Shown here: positions 36,667 through 43,935 of the stretch, piece by piece
How positions within the stretch are numbered: the first letter of the stretch is position 1
Layout of the letters: each line of letters begins with the position of its first letter
From: Flaviramulus sp.
GTDB lineage: Bacteria; Bacteroidota; Bacteroidia; Flavobacteriales; Flavobacteriaceae
Direction: 5' to 3'
Length of the DNA: 54,207 bases
Assembly (NCBI GenBank): GCA_030731745.1
Contig: JANQTJ010000013.1
Location: forward strand, 1 to 54,207
Translations under genes and position numbers: made by a program
Notes under the pieces: model-generated
The model's database searches: none
What the model was told of the DNA's origin: nothing
The model's input: the letters and a program-made list of their open reading frames with translations, nothing else

Positions 36667-37872
36667 TTAAAAACCCTTTACTAGTTTTTTAGTAATTCTA
36701 ACTGAAGCAATTTTAGATGCAATAATACCCAAAATAGAGATAGTGAAAAATACGATAAAAAAGTTTTCAGTTTTTATTGTTATTGGGTAAGCAAGTGTTG
36801 GGGTTATCATTACCAAACCAAAAGTTTTTTGAAGCACAGTAATTATCAGCGCAATAACTAAGCCCATAATACCGCCAACTATACTCATTAAACTACCTTG
36901 TAAAAAAAATATTTTACGAATATCTTTTACCGTAGCTCCAATATTAAATAAAGTGTTTAAGCTTTTCTTTTTATCTAAAATCATCATTATCAAAGACCCA
37001 ACTACATTAAAAAACGCAATGATTAAAACCAGGGTAAATATTAAATAAACTACCAAGTTTTCAGTATTCAACATTTTGTACAAGGCATCATTTAATTGGG
37101 TCCTATTTTTTAAAATTACTTTATCACCTAAAGCACTTTTAATTTTAATTTTTATTTGATTTTCATCAACCCCATCTTTAATTTTAAATTCTATTGATGA
37201 TATTTGGTTTGGTTTATAGTTTAGAAGATTTATTGCTAAATCAATAGGCGCATATATATATTCATCATTAAGAGATTCATTAATATAAAATACGCCAACA
37301 TTAATTGTATTAACGGAATTAAAAGCATTTTTTGTTGAGGTTATTTGTCCTTTTCCTGGTTTAGGCACGTATATTTTAATGGGTTTTGTAAAATCTAGTA
37401 ACCCAAGAGATAAATTGTTAGAAATACCCCAACCAACAACAATTTGATTCGATTTTTGCTCATGCCAATTACCGTACTCTAAGATGGAATCAGTGTTTAC
37501 TACATTGTTATAATACTCATCAACCCCTTTTAAAGTTGCCAAAGTATTTTTGTTATCACAAGATAAAATTACTCGTTCTTCAATAATTTTAGAATAATAA
37601 GCTATATCGTCAATGGAATTTAGTTTTGAAACATCATCTTCTGTCAAAAAAAATGATTTTCCAGAAGCAGTTATGGCTTTTAAATCAGGATCTACCACAC
37701 TAGAAAATTGTAATGTAAAATCTTTTAAACCTGCAAAACCAGAAAGCACAATAAATAACGAAGCAGCTCCTAAAATAACACCAATAAGTGCTATATATGT
37801 AATAAAATTGATAGCATTATTGCTGCTTTTTGATCGTAAATAGCGTTTTGCAATGTAAAGAGAAACGTTCAT
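36667..37872 (-). CDS. FtsX/LolC-like ABC transporter permease
   Basis: This is an inner-membrane permease subunit of 401 residues. It has an N-terminal transmembrane helix (about 22-46), a periplasmic domain (about 47-270) and three C-terminal helices (about 275-300, 320-345 and 370-392). The start MNVSLYIAKRYLRSK and the GxxLGxxxLFIVLSGFAGL-type stretch are shared with LolC/LolE, which extract lipoproteins from the inner membrane. No ATPase is adjacent, so the partner must be encoded elsewhere. It lies 73 bases after rbfA in the same direction, and an operon is possible. Confidence 0.88.
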   Translation of the reverse strand: MNVSLYIAKRYLRSKSSNNAINFITYIALIGVILGAASLFIVLSGFAGLKDFTLQFSSVVDPDLKAITASGKSFFLTEDDVSKLNSIDDIAYYSKIIEERVILSCDNKNTLATLKGVDEYYNNVVNTDSILEYGNWHEQKSNQIVVGWGISNNLSLGLLDFTKPIKIYVPKPGKGQITSTKNAFNSVNTINVGVFYINESLNDEYIYAPIDLAINLLNYKPNQISSIEFKIKDGVDENQIKIKIKSALGDKVILKNRTQLNDALYKMLNTENLVVYLIFTLVLIIAFFNVVGSLIMMILDKKKSLNTLFNIGATVKDIRKIFFLQGSLMSIVGGIMGLVIALIITVLQKTFGLVMITPTLAYPITIKTENFFIVFFTISILGIIASKIASVRITKKLVKGF

Positions 37873-37945
37873 GCTTTAAATATAAAAAAGAAAGCTTAAG
37901 TATTATTTTAAAGCACACAATTTCAATTGTATTTTAATAAATCAA

Positions 37946-38341
37946 TTAAGATTTTTTTCTTTTCTCTAAAATAGTTGGGTCTTTTATTGGATTTTCTTCT
38001 CCTTTTAAAGACTTGTTGATTTTATCAAGATATTCCAAAGAGTCGTCAATAAAAAATTCTAAATTAGGCATACGTCTTAATTGGTTTTTAGTACGTTGTG
38101 CTAATTCATGTCTAATTAATGGCGTATTAGATTTGATGCCTTCTAAAAGCTCTTTGCCTTTTTCATTAGGAAAAATACTTAAATAAACCTTAGCAACAGA
38201 TAAATCAACCGTAACTTTAACTTTAGATACAGATATTAAAACGCCTCGCATTCCACCACTTGTGGCTGCACTTTGGAGGACATCAGCTAAATCGTTTTGT
38301 AATACTGATCCTATTTTTTTTTGTCTTTGGCTTTCTTCCAT
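37946..38341 (-). CDS. rbfA: Ribosome-binding factor A
   Basis: RbfA helps mature the 30S subunit and process 16S rRNA. The 131 residues are normal. It begins ESQRQKKIGSVLQNDLADVL, and the KH-like fold follows with LISVSKVKVTVDLSVAKVYLSIFP near 36-59 (written as one region) and LRRMPNLEFFIDDSLEYLDKI near 87-107. The C-terminal tail is lysine-rich. It is divergent from the methylmalonyl-CoA epimerase gene. The permease gene lies downstream. Confidence 0.93.
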   Translation of the reverse strand: MEESQRQKKIGSVLQNDLADVLQSAATSGGMRGVLISVSKVKVTVDLSVAKVYLSIFPNEKGKELLEGIKSNTPLIRHELAQRTKNQLRRMPNLEFFIDDSLEYLDKINKSLKGEENPIKDPTILEKRKKS

Positions 38342-38374
38342 GATGCAAAAATAGAGGATATTTAAAGATTATAT

Positions 38375-38382
38375 TACATTTG
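38375..38382 (+). promoter_or_regulatory. Bacteroidota -7 promoter element before the epimerase
   Basis: TACATTTG matches TAnnTTTG and lies 39 bases upstream of the ATG at 38422, inside the short divergent region shared with rbfA. Confidence 0.45.
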
Positions 38383-38421
38383 GATTATAAAATTTGTATC
38401 TTATATATAAAACTTATTTCA

Positions 38422-38826
38422 ATGAATAAAATTGAACATATTGGAATTGCTGTAAAAAGCCTAAATGAGTCTAACCAATTGTTTTCTAAACTATTTGGAA
38501 AAACCCATTATAAAATTGAAGAAGTAGAGAGCGAAGGGGTAAAAACCTCTTTTTTTAAAATAGGTGAAAATAAAATAGAGCTTCTTCAAGCTATTAAAAG
38601 TGATAGCCCTATTGCTAAATTTATTGACAAAAAAGGAGAAGGAATACACCACATCGCTTTTGATGTTGATGATATCGAAGCAGAAATTATGCGATTAAAA
38701 AATGATGGATTTATTGTTTTAAATGAAACACCAAAGCAGGGAGCAGATAACAAGTTAGTGGCTTTTTTACACCCAAAATCTTCTAATGGTGTTTTAATTG
38801 AATTATGCCAAGAGATAAAGAAATAA
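38422..38826 (+). CDS. mce: Methylmalonyl-CoA epimerase
   Basis: This is a VOC-superfamily enzyme that interconverts the (R) and (S) forms of methylmalonyl-CoA, linking propionyl-CoA use to succinyl-CoA. The start at 38422 gives 134 residues, the normal length, with the usual opening MNKIEHIGIAVKSL; 14 codons upstream are AT-rich and unlikely to be translated. Metal ligands in family positions are His6 in EHIGIA, the His pair in GIHHIAFDV near 74-75 and Glu in LIELCQE near the C-terminus. KQGADNKLVAFLHPKSSNG near 107-125 is a conserved stretch. The mutase genes are not in the window. Confidence 0.92.
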   Translation: MNKIEHIGIAVKSLNESNQLFSKLFGKTHYKIEEVESEGVKTSFFKIGENKIELLQAIKSDSPIAKFIDKKGEGIHHIAFDVDDIEAEIMRLKNDGFIVLNETPKQGADNKLVAFLHPKSSNGVLIELCQEIKK

Positions 38827-38832
38827 TTTTTC

Positions 38833-38863
38833 TTGGTAACAATTAAAATAAGTAGTAATATTG
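38833..38863 (+). promoter_or_regulatory. tRNA promoter with -33 and -7 elements
   Basis: TTGG at 38833-38836 and TAATATTG at 38856-38863 are separated by 19 bases, a good fit to the Bacteroidota TTG-N19-TAnnTTTG promoter with one mismatch. The tRNA begins 13 bases later, so the predicted leader is very short. Confidence 0.6.
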
Positions 38864-38875
38864 CACTCCAATTTC

Positions 38876-38949
38876 GGTCCTATAGCTCAGTTGGTTAGAG
38901 CACCTGACTCATAATCAGGTGGTCCCTGGTTCGAGCCCAGGTGGGACCA
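38876..38949 (+). tRNA. tRNA with CAT anticodon (Ile2 or elongator Met)
   Basis: A complete 74-base cloverleaf is present. The acceptor stem pairs GGTCCTA with TGGGACC, with one G-T pair. The D arm has AGCTCAGTTGGTTAGAGC, the anticodon stem is CCTGA/TCAGG with loop CTCATAA, and the T arm is CCTGG-TTCGAGC-CCAGG. The discriminator base is A and CCA is not encoded. The anticodon CAT can be elongator tRNA-Met, or tRNA-Ile2 after lysidine modification by TilS. The T arm and the GGTC variable loop resemble E. coli tRNA-Ile2 somewhat more than its elongator tRNA-Met, so I lean to Ile2. Confidence 0.95.
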
Positions 38950-38963
38950 CTTTTAGAAATTGT

Positions 38964-38996
38964 AAAGCCTTTCATTTTTTTGAAAGGCTTTTTTTT
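38964..38996 (+). terminator. Rho-independent terminator after the tRNA
   Basis: AAAGCCTTTCA and TGAAAGGCTTT form an 11-bp perfect stem around a T-rich loop, followed by a run of T. It begins 15 bases after the tRNA end. Confidence 0.9.
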
Positions 38997-39245
38997 ATTG
39001 GTCATTTCATTATTTTGAATTTATGTGATTATCAATGAAGTAATTACATTTTAATTTTTGTTTTGAATGAATTTATATATATTTGTTTAGTAAATTGAAA
39101 ACGATAACTGTTTTTATTAATTTTCTTAACTCTCGCAATTTCTTAAGAATCTTAATTTTAATAGGATAATTAGCAAAAAATTACGTTTTATCGATTATTT
39201 TAAACACTTTAAAGATTTTTTTTGAGATGTTTAAGATTTTTTTGT

Positions 39246-39275
39246 TTTGCTAGCTCGCTTTTTTTTATACATTTG
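39246..39275 (+). promoter_or_regulatory. Promoter of the PID-tail small protein
   Basis: TTTG at 39246-39249 and TACATTTG at 39268-39275 are 18 bases apart. This is one of the best full matches to the Bacteroidota promoter in the window. The ATG at 39283 is only 7 bases past the -7 box, so the transcript would have almost no leader. Confidence 0.55.
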
Positions 39276-39282
39276 TGTCCCA

Positions 39283-39477
39283 ATGAAAATGCAAAATAAA
39301 AGAATATTAGCCTCAATCTTATTTGTATTAATAAGTGTTATATGTGTTGGACAAACTCCACCACCACCAGGACCACCACCACCACCAGGTTTTCCAATTG
39401 ATGGCGGCATAATTTCAGGACTTGTTTTTGCTTTATTTTATGGAGTAAAAAAAATACTTTTTAGAAAAGCTAATTAA
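39283..39477 (+). CDS. Small exported protein with PID-type sorting tail
   Basis: This is a 64-residue protein with a signal peptide (about 1-24, ending CVGQ), a short proline/glycine tract (TPPPPGPPPPPGF), the PIDGG motif at about 38-42, a hydrophobic helix (about 43-55) and a basic tail (KKILFRK). The motif-helix-basic order is that of a C-terminal sorting signal; I recall flavobacterial proteins named for a PID C-terminal domain. After processing almost no mature chain would remain, so the function is unknown. I start at the ATG at 39283; an upstream in-frame ATG-like codon at 39247 lies inside the promoter. Its stop is one base from that of the convergent ribE gene. Confidence 0.72.
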   Translation: MKMQNKRILASILFVLISVICVGQTPPPPGPPPPPGFPIDGGIISGLVFALFYGVKKILFRKAN

Positions 39478-39478
39478 A

Positions 39479-40069
39479 TTATTTACTTGTAGCTAAAAGC
39501 TTAGCAACATATTTTCCTAAAACATCAAATTCTAAATTTACCGTTGTTCCCTTTTTAAAGGAACTAAAGTTTGTATGCTCATAAGTGTAAGGGATTATAG
39601 CAACACTAAACGAATCGTTTTTAGAATTTACAACAGTTAAACTAACACCATTTACAGTTACAGATCCTTTTTCTATGGTTATATTGTTAAGAGAGGTATC
39701 ATAACTAAAAGTAAATATCCAGCTTCCATTTACATCCTCAACATGAATACAAGTAGCCGTTTGATCTACATGTCCCTGAACAATATGTCCATCTAGTCTA
39801 TCTCCAAGTTTCATTGCGCGCTCAAGATTTACTTTGTCGTTTATTTTTAAAGTATTTAAACTTGTTTTGTCTAAGGTTTCTTTGATAGCTGTTACAGTAT
39901 AGGATTGATCTTTAATAGCAACAACTGTTAAGCATACACCATTATGCGCGACACTTTGGTCAATTTTTAATTCCGAAGTTATATTGCTTTTTATAGTGAT
40001 GTGAAGATTATCTAATTCTTCTTTTAAATTTGAGATGACACCAATATCTTCAATAATTCCAGTAAACAT
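39479..40069 (-). CDS. ribE: Riboflavin synthase alpha subunit
   Basis: This enzyme dismutates two 6,7-dimethyl-8-ribityllumazine molecules to riboflavin. The 196 residues contain two lumazine-binding repeats. The first starts with the invariant MFTGIIEDIG and has SVAHNGVCLTV near 39-49. The second has GHIVQGHVDQTA near 93-104 and GSVTVNGVSLTV near 134-145. No FMN riboswitch fold is visible in the 195-base upstream region, so it is probably not flavin-controlled at the RNA level. A -7 box is at 40105-40112. Confidence 0.96.
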   Translation of the reverse strand: MFTGIIEDIGVISNLKEELDNLHITIKSNITSELKIDQSVAHNGVCLTVVAIKDQSYTVTAIKETLDKTSLNTLKINDKVNLERAMKLGDRLDGHIVQGHVDQTATCIHVEDVNGSWIFTFSYDTSLNNITIEKGSVTVNGVSLTVVNSKNDSFSVAIIPYTYEHTNFSSFKKGTTVNLEFDVLGKYVAKLLATSK

Positions 40070-40104
40070 ATTATTATGTGTTTATTTAGTTAAATTTGTA
40101 ACAT

Positions 40105-40112
40105 CAAAAGTA
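40105..40112 (-). promoter_or_regulatory. Bacteroidota -7 promoter element before ribE
   Basis: On the minus strand the octamer is TACTTTTG, matching TAnnTTTG, 35 bases before the ribE start. No clear -33 TTG is present. Confidence 0.45.
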
Positions 40113-40264
40113 CACGAATTTTTTTATTTGAAAACTTATGTAAATAAATGAAAAAAATAATATAATAAATGAGAAGTTATCTATGTAGATTTAAATTTTG
40201 TTCAATAACAACAAAAATTTAAGATCTTACTTAGTGAAATCACAAATAAAAGTCAGCAATTTTA

Positions 40265-41320
40265 ATGGAGCAAGAAGAAAATATAGTAGTAGGGATATCA
40301 ATAGGAGATTTAAATGGTATTGGTGGTGAGATCATTTTAAAGACATTTGAAGATTCAAGAATGATGGAATTTTGTACTCCGGTTATTTTTGCATCATCTA
40401 AAACCATGAATTTTTTTAAAACCCATTTTAAATCTGAGATTAATTTTCACATTATTAATAAAATGGATCAACTCGTTCAAGGCAAGGTAAATGTTATAAA
40501 TTGTTGGAACGAATCTGTAAATATTGACTTTGGTAAAGAAGATCAAAAAATAGGTGCTTTTGCCATAAAAGCTCTACAAGAAGCTACCAAAGCATTAAAA
40601 AATAAAGAAATTGATGTATTAGTTACGGCTCCAATTAATAAACACAATATTCAATCTGAAGCTTTTAATTTTCCTGGACATACTGATTATTTAGCTAAAG
40701 AACTTGAAGGAGAAAGTTTAATGTTTATGATTGCAGATAATTTAAGGGTTGGATTATTAACAGATCATGTACCTATAAAAGATATTGCAAATCATATAAC
40801 TCCAGAGTTAATCCAAAAAAAGATTCATACAGTTTATGAATCTCTTAAGAAAGATTTTAAAATTGAAAGACCCAAAATTGCAGTTTTAGGCATCAACCCT
40901 CATTCGGGTGATAATGGAGTTATTGGATATGAAGATGATGAGGTTTTAAGACCCACTCTCAAAAAAATTAAAGAAACTGGCAAGTTAGTTTTTGGACCCT
41001 ACGCAGCAGATAGCTTTTTTGGATCCAATAATTACAAAAACTTTGATGCTATAATAGCATCATATCACGATCAGGGTTTAATTCCATTTAAAACATTATC
41101 ATTTGGTCAAGGAGTAAATTTTACAGCTGGATTAAATAGAGTTAGAACCTCTCCAGATCATGGCACTGCTTATGAAATTGCTGGAAAAGGAATTGCTGAC
41201 GAAAATTCTTTTAAAGAAGCTGTTTTTAGTGCTATTAAAATATTTAAAAACAGATTTGATTATGAACTTCTTACAGCAAACCCATTAAAAAAGCCTTCTA
41301 AAAAACAATTTACTCAATAA
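40265..41320 (+). CDS. pdxA: 4-hydroxythreonine-4-phosphate dehydrogenase
   Basis: PdxA oxidises 4-phosphohydroxy-L-threonine in the DXP-dependent pathway to pyridoxal phosphate. The 351 residues match the family. Metal-binding histidines are visible in FPGHTDYLAKEL near 138-149 and SYHDQGLIPFK near 273-283, with TSPDHGTAYEIAGKG near 297-311. It opens VGISIGDLNGIGGEI, the usual GDxxGIG nucleotide region. The next gene (DUF177) starts 123 bases later with its own promoter. Confidence 0.95.
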   Translation: MEQEENIVVGISIGDLNGIGGEIILKTFEDSRMMEFCTPVIFASSKTMNFFKTHFKSEINFHIINKMDQLVQGKVNVINCWNESVNIDFGKEDQKIGAFAIKALQEATKALKNKEIDVLVTAPINKHNIQSEAFNFPGHTDYLAKELEGESLMFMIADNLRVGLLTDHVPIKDIANHITPELIQKKIHTVYESLKKDFKIERPKIAVLGINPHSGDNGVIGYEDDEVLRPTLKKIKETGKLVFGPYAADSFFGSNNYKNFDAIIASYHDQGLIPFKTLSFGQGVNFTAGLNRVRTSPDHGTAYEIAGKGIADENSFKEAVFSAIKIFKNRFDYELLTANPLKKPSKKQFTQ

Positions 41321-41364
41321 GCGCATAACATCCTAAAAATAAATATACTAGTATGTATTTGAGA

Positions 41365-41386
41365 TATAAACAAAAAATTGTTTATA
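41365..41386. repeat. Inverted repeat between pdxA and DUF177
   Basis: TATAAACAA and TTGTTTATA form a perfect 9-bp stem around AAAA. No T tract follows on the plus strand, so it is not a standard terminator. It lies 27 bases before the next -7 box, where an operator would be possible. Confidence 0.45.
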
Positions 41387-41412
41387 AGTAATGCGGAGTT
41401 AATAAAAATTTA

Positions 41413-41420
41413 TATATTTG
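41413..41420 (+). promoter_or_regulatory. Bacteroidota -7 promoter element before DUF177-rpmF
   Basis: TATATTTG exactly fits TAnnTTTG and ends 23 bases before the ATG at 41444. It supports that ATG over an earlier in-frame start at 41378. Confidence 0.55.
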
Positions 41421-41443
41421 CACCCTCAAATTATAAGCTAGAA

Positions 41444-41983
41444 ATGAAGCTATTGAAACAATTTACAATTCCATTTGTGGGATTAAAGTTAGGAAAGCAT
41501 CATTTTGATTATAAAGTTGATAAAGCGTTCTTTGAACATTTTGAGTACGAAGATTTTAATGATGTTAATATTGAAGTAAATGTTGAGTTAGAAAAAAAGT
41601 CAACATTACTTGAATTACATTTTAAAACTTCTGGATGGGTTAATATCAATTGTGATATTACCAATGAACCATTTAATCAAAACATTGAAAATGAGTTTGA
41701 TTTAGTAGTAAAATTTGGTGATGAATATAACGATGAATACATAGATATTCTTATAGTTCCCCATGGAACTTATGAGGTTAATATACAACAATATATATAC
41801 GAGTTAATCGTATTATCTGTACCTCTAAAAAGAATACATCCAGGTGTTGAAGATGGAACGTTAGATTCAGACATACTTATAAAATTAGAAGAATTAAGCC
41901 CAAAGCTTAAAGAAATTAAAGAAAAAGAAGAGGAAACAGATCCTCGTTGGAATACATTAAAGAAATTATTAACGGATAAATAA
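41444..41983 (+). CDS. DUF177 (YceD-like) protein
   Basis: This is a 179-residue protein of the YceD/DUF177 family, which in many bacteria is encoded directly before rpmF and is implicated in 23S rRNA or 50S biogenesis. I start at the ATG at 41444, because the -7 box at 41413-41420 lies upstream of it. The family's central cysteine motif is reduced to one cysteine (NCDITNEPF near 61-69), where other members have a CxxC pair. The C-terminus has DPRWNTLKKL, a common ending of the family. rpmF begins 9 bases later, so both are almost certainly co-transcribed. Confidence 0.88.
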   Translation: MKLLKQFTIPFVGLKLGKHHFDYKVDKAFFEHFEYEDFNDVNIEVNVELEKKSTLLELHFKTSGWVNINCDITNEPFNQNIENEFDLVVKFGDEYNDEYIDILIVPHGTYEVNIQQYIYELIVLSVPLKRIHPGVEDGTLDSDILIKLEELSPKLKEIKEKEEETDPRWNTLKKLLTDK

Positions 41984-41992
41984 ACATATAAA

Positions 41993-42196
41993 ATGGCACA
42001 TCCTAAAAGAAAAATCTCGAAAACAAGAAGAGATAAAAGAAGAACTCATTACAAAGCAACTGCGCCACAGATTGCTACTTGCCCAACAACAGGTGAAGCT
42101 CATTTATACCATAGAGCGCACTGGCACGAAGGAAAACTTTATTACAGAGGTCAGGTATTAATTGACAACTCAGAAGAAGTAGAAAACGTAGCATAA
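41993..42196 (+). CDS. rpmF: 50S ribosomal protein L32
   Basis: This is a small basic protein of the large ribosomal subunit, 67 residues. It begins [21 protein letters not shown], the usual L32 N-terminus (given here in parts). The central part [14 protein letters not shown] has a single cysteine, so this is the zinc-independent (C-minus) form. It follows DUF177 by 9 bases, the classic order, and is followed by a terminator. The plsX gene that often lies between rpmF and fabH is absent. Confidence 0.96.
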   Translation: MAHPKRKISKTRRDKRRTHYKATAPQIATCPTTGEAHLYHRAHWHEGKLYYRGQVLIDNSEEVENVA

Positions 42197-42218
42197 TCAA
42201 ATTATGCTATAAAATTAT

Positions 42219-42246
42219 AAAACGCTCAATTATGAGCGTTTTTTTT
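42219..42246 (+). terminator. Rho-independent terminator after rpmF
   Basis: AACGCTCA and TGAGCGTT form an 8-bp perfect stem around ATTA, extended by A-T pairs and followed by six more T. It begins 22 bases after the rpmF stop. Confidence 0.9.
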
Positions 42247-42277
42247 ATGAAAAGCTTTTTCTAAATCACAAAAACAT

Positions 42278-42285
42278 TAAATTTG
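42278..42285 (+). promoter_or_regulatory. Bacteroidota -7 promoter element before fabH
   Basis: TAAATTTG matches TAnnTTTG. It lies after the rpmF terminator and 93 bases before fabH, giving a leader of about 85 bases. Such a leader could carry regulation, but I see no strong fold in it. Confidence 0.45.
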
Positions 42286-42378
42286 CGTCATAATTCATCA
42301 AAATTTAGTAGTTTTCGTCAAATTTTGAATGTTTTTTACCGTTTTTAAAAGATTTTTGATCGAATTAATAATTAAGGT

Positions 42379-43380
42379 ATGAGTAAAATTTCAGCAGCAA
42401 TCACAGCTGTAGGTGCTTATGTGCCAGAATACGTATTAACCAACCAGATTCTTGAAACCATGGTTGATACTAATGATGAATGGATTACTTCAAGAACGGG
42501 TATAAAAGAGCGAAGAATTCTTAAAGAAGAAGGTAAGGGAAGTTCTTTCTTAGCCATTAAAGCAGCACAAGATCTTATAAATAAAAAGGGAATTGATCCC
42601 AAAAATATAGAGCTGGTTATTGTTGCAACCGCAACACCAGATATGAAAGCAGCATCAACAGCAGCTTATACAGCTTCTGAAATAGGCGCCACAAATGCTT
42701 TTTCTTTTGATATGGATGCTGCGTGTTCAAGTTTTTTATTTGGTATGTCTGTAGCTGCTAAATATATTGAATCAGGAAGATATAAAAATGTATTACTAAT
42801 AGGTGCAGATAAAATGTCATCGATAGTTAATTATACAGATAGAGCTACTTGTATTATTTTCGGTGATGGTGCAGGCGCTGTTTTATTTGAACCAAATACT
42901 GAAAACTTAGGATTACAAGACGAATACTTACGAAGTGATGGCACAGGAAGGGAGTTTTTACAAGCTACCTACGGCGGCTCTTCTTTTCCATTAACTCATG
43001 AAAAAATGGACCAAGGAGGTCAATACGCTTTTCAAGAGGGAAAAACTGTATTTAAAAACGCAGTATTTAATATGGCAGATGCTACTGTTAAAATATTAGA
43101 GCGTAATAACTTAACGAATGACAACGTTGATTGGCTTGCTGCTCATCAAGCAAACAAACGTATTATCGACGCAACAGCACAACGTATTAATTTAGAAGAA
43201 GAAAAAGTAATGATAAATATCCATAAATATGGAAACACTACATCAGCAACATTGCCATTACTTTTAAATGATTATGAATCGCAACTTAAAAAAGGAGATA
43301 ATATAATATTCGCAGCTTTTGGAGGCGGATTTAACTGGGGTGCTATTTACTTAAAATGGGCCTATAATTCAAAAAACTAA
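42379..43380 (+). CDS. fabH: Beta-ketoacyl-ACP synthase III
   Basis: FabH condenses acetyl-CoA (or a branched acyl-CoA) with malonyl-ACP to start fatty acid synthesis. The 333 residues contain the full triad: Cys116 in MDAACSSF, His256 in AAHQANKR and Asn286 in HKYGNTTSA. TGIKERRI near 40-47 and FGDGAGAVLF near 161-170 are further family motifs. It is 22 bases before accB, and the unit fabH-accB-accC supplies both malonyl-CoA and the first condensation. Flavobacteria make iso-branched fatty acids, so branched primers are likely, but specificity cannot be read. Confidence 0.96.
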   Translation: MSKISAAITAVGAYVPEYVLTNQILETMVDTNDEWITSRTGIKERRILKEEGKGSSFLAIKAAQDLINKKGIDPKNIELVIVATATPDMKAASTAAYTASEIGATNAFSFDMDAACSSFLFGMSVAAKYIESGRYKNVLLIGADKMSSIVNYTDRATCIIFGDGAGAVLFEPNTENLGLQDEYLRSDGTGREFLQATYGGSSFPLTHEKMDQGGQYAFQEGKTVFKNAVFNMADATVKILERNNLTNDNVDWLAAHQANKRIIDATAQRINLEEEKVMINIHKYGNTTSATLPLLLNDYESQLKKGDNIIFAAFGGGFNWGAIYLKWAYNSKN

Positions 43381-43402
43381 CCAAGAACTAATTAACAAAA
43401 TT

Positions 43403-43891
43403 ATGGATATAAAAGAAATTCAAAACTTGATTAAGTTTGTTGCCAAATCTGGCGCAAGTGAGGTTAAATTGGAAATGGATGATATTAAAATTACCATTAA
43501 AACTGGTCCAGATACTGAAGGGACTGCTATTCAATACGCACCCATGGTATCTTCAGCTCCACAAGTTGCTTCAGCAACATTAGCACATGATGCACCTCAA
43601 TCAGCACCAGTATCCTCACCAGCAGCTCCTGCAGTTTCAGAAGATTCAAAATATATTACTATTAAATCACCAATTATAGGTACCTTCTACAGAAAACCAT
43701 CACCAGATAAACCTTTATTTGTAGAAGTTGGTCAAACAATTGCAGAAGGTGATGTACTTTGTATTATTGAGGCGATGAAACTTTTTAATGAAATTGAATC
43801 AGAAGTTTCAGGGAAAGTAGTTAAAATATTAGTAGATGATTCTTCTCCTGTAGAATTTGATCAACCCTTATTTTTAGTTGATCCATCTTAA
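43403..43891 (+). CDS. accB: Biotin carboxyl carrier protein of acetyl-CoA carboxylase
   Basis: AccB carries the biotin that shuttles CO2 in acetyl-CoA carboxylase. The 162 residues show the usual N-terminal helix (MDIKEIQNLIKFV), an Ala/Pro/Ser-rich flexible linker (about 45-80) and the biotinyl domain (about 83-162). The biotinylated lysine is Lys126 in EAMKLFNE. It follows fabH by 22 bases, and accC begins 44 bases downstream after a small palindrome. Confidence 0.96.
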   Translation: MDIKEIQNLIKFVAKSGASEVKLEMDDIKITIKTGPDTEGTAIQYAPMVSSAPQVASATLAHDAPQSAPVSSPAAPAVSEDSKYITIKSPIIGTFYRKPSPDKPLFVEVGQTIAEGDVLCIIEAMKLFNEIESEVSGKVVKILVDDSSPVEFDQPLFLVDPS

Positions 43892-43899
43892 TTAATTCA

Positions 43900-43919
43900 G
43901 AATTCAGAATTCTGAATTC
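43900..43919. repeat. 20-bp perfect palindrome between accB and accC
   Basis: The arms GAATTCAG and CTGAATTC enclose AATT, giving a self-complementary 20-bp block. It is preceded by a partial direct copy (AATTCAG). It falls in the 44-base accB-accC gap and can form an 8-bp hairpin in the mRNA. No T tract follows directly. Confidence 0.7.
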
Positions 43920-43935
43920 ATAATTTTTATAAATT

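Larger units (their letters stand above)
38950..39282. other. Gene-free stretch after the tRNA
   Basis: This 333-base stretch holds a terminator at its beginning (38964-38996) and the promoter of the small PID-tail gene at its end (39246-39275). Between them is AT-rich DNA in which I see no ORF with a plausible start, no repeat and no clear RNA structure. Confidence 0.6.

Noticed and set aside
39247-39282. Earlier ATG-like start for the PID-tail protein
   Set aside because: It overlaps the -33/-7 promoter elements, and the extra residues break the signal peptide.
40070-40264. FMN riboswitch upstream of ribE
   Set aside because: No conserved riboswitch core or multi-stem junction was found in the 195 bases; the region is simple AT-rich sequence with a -7 box.
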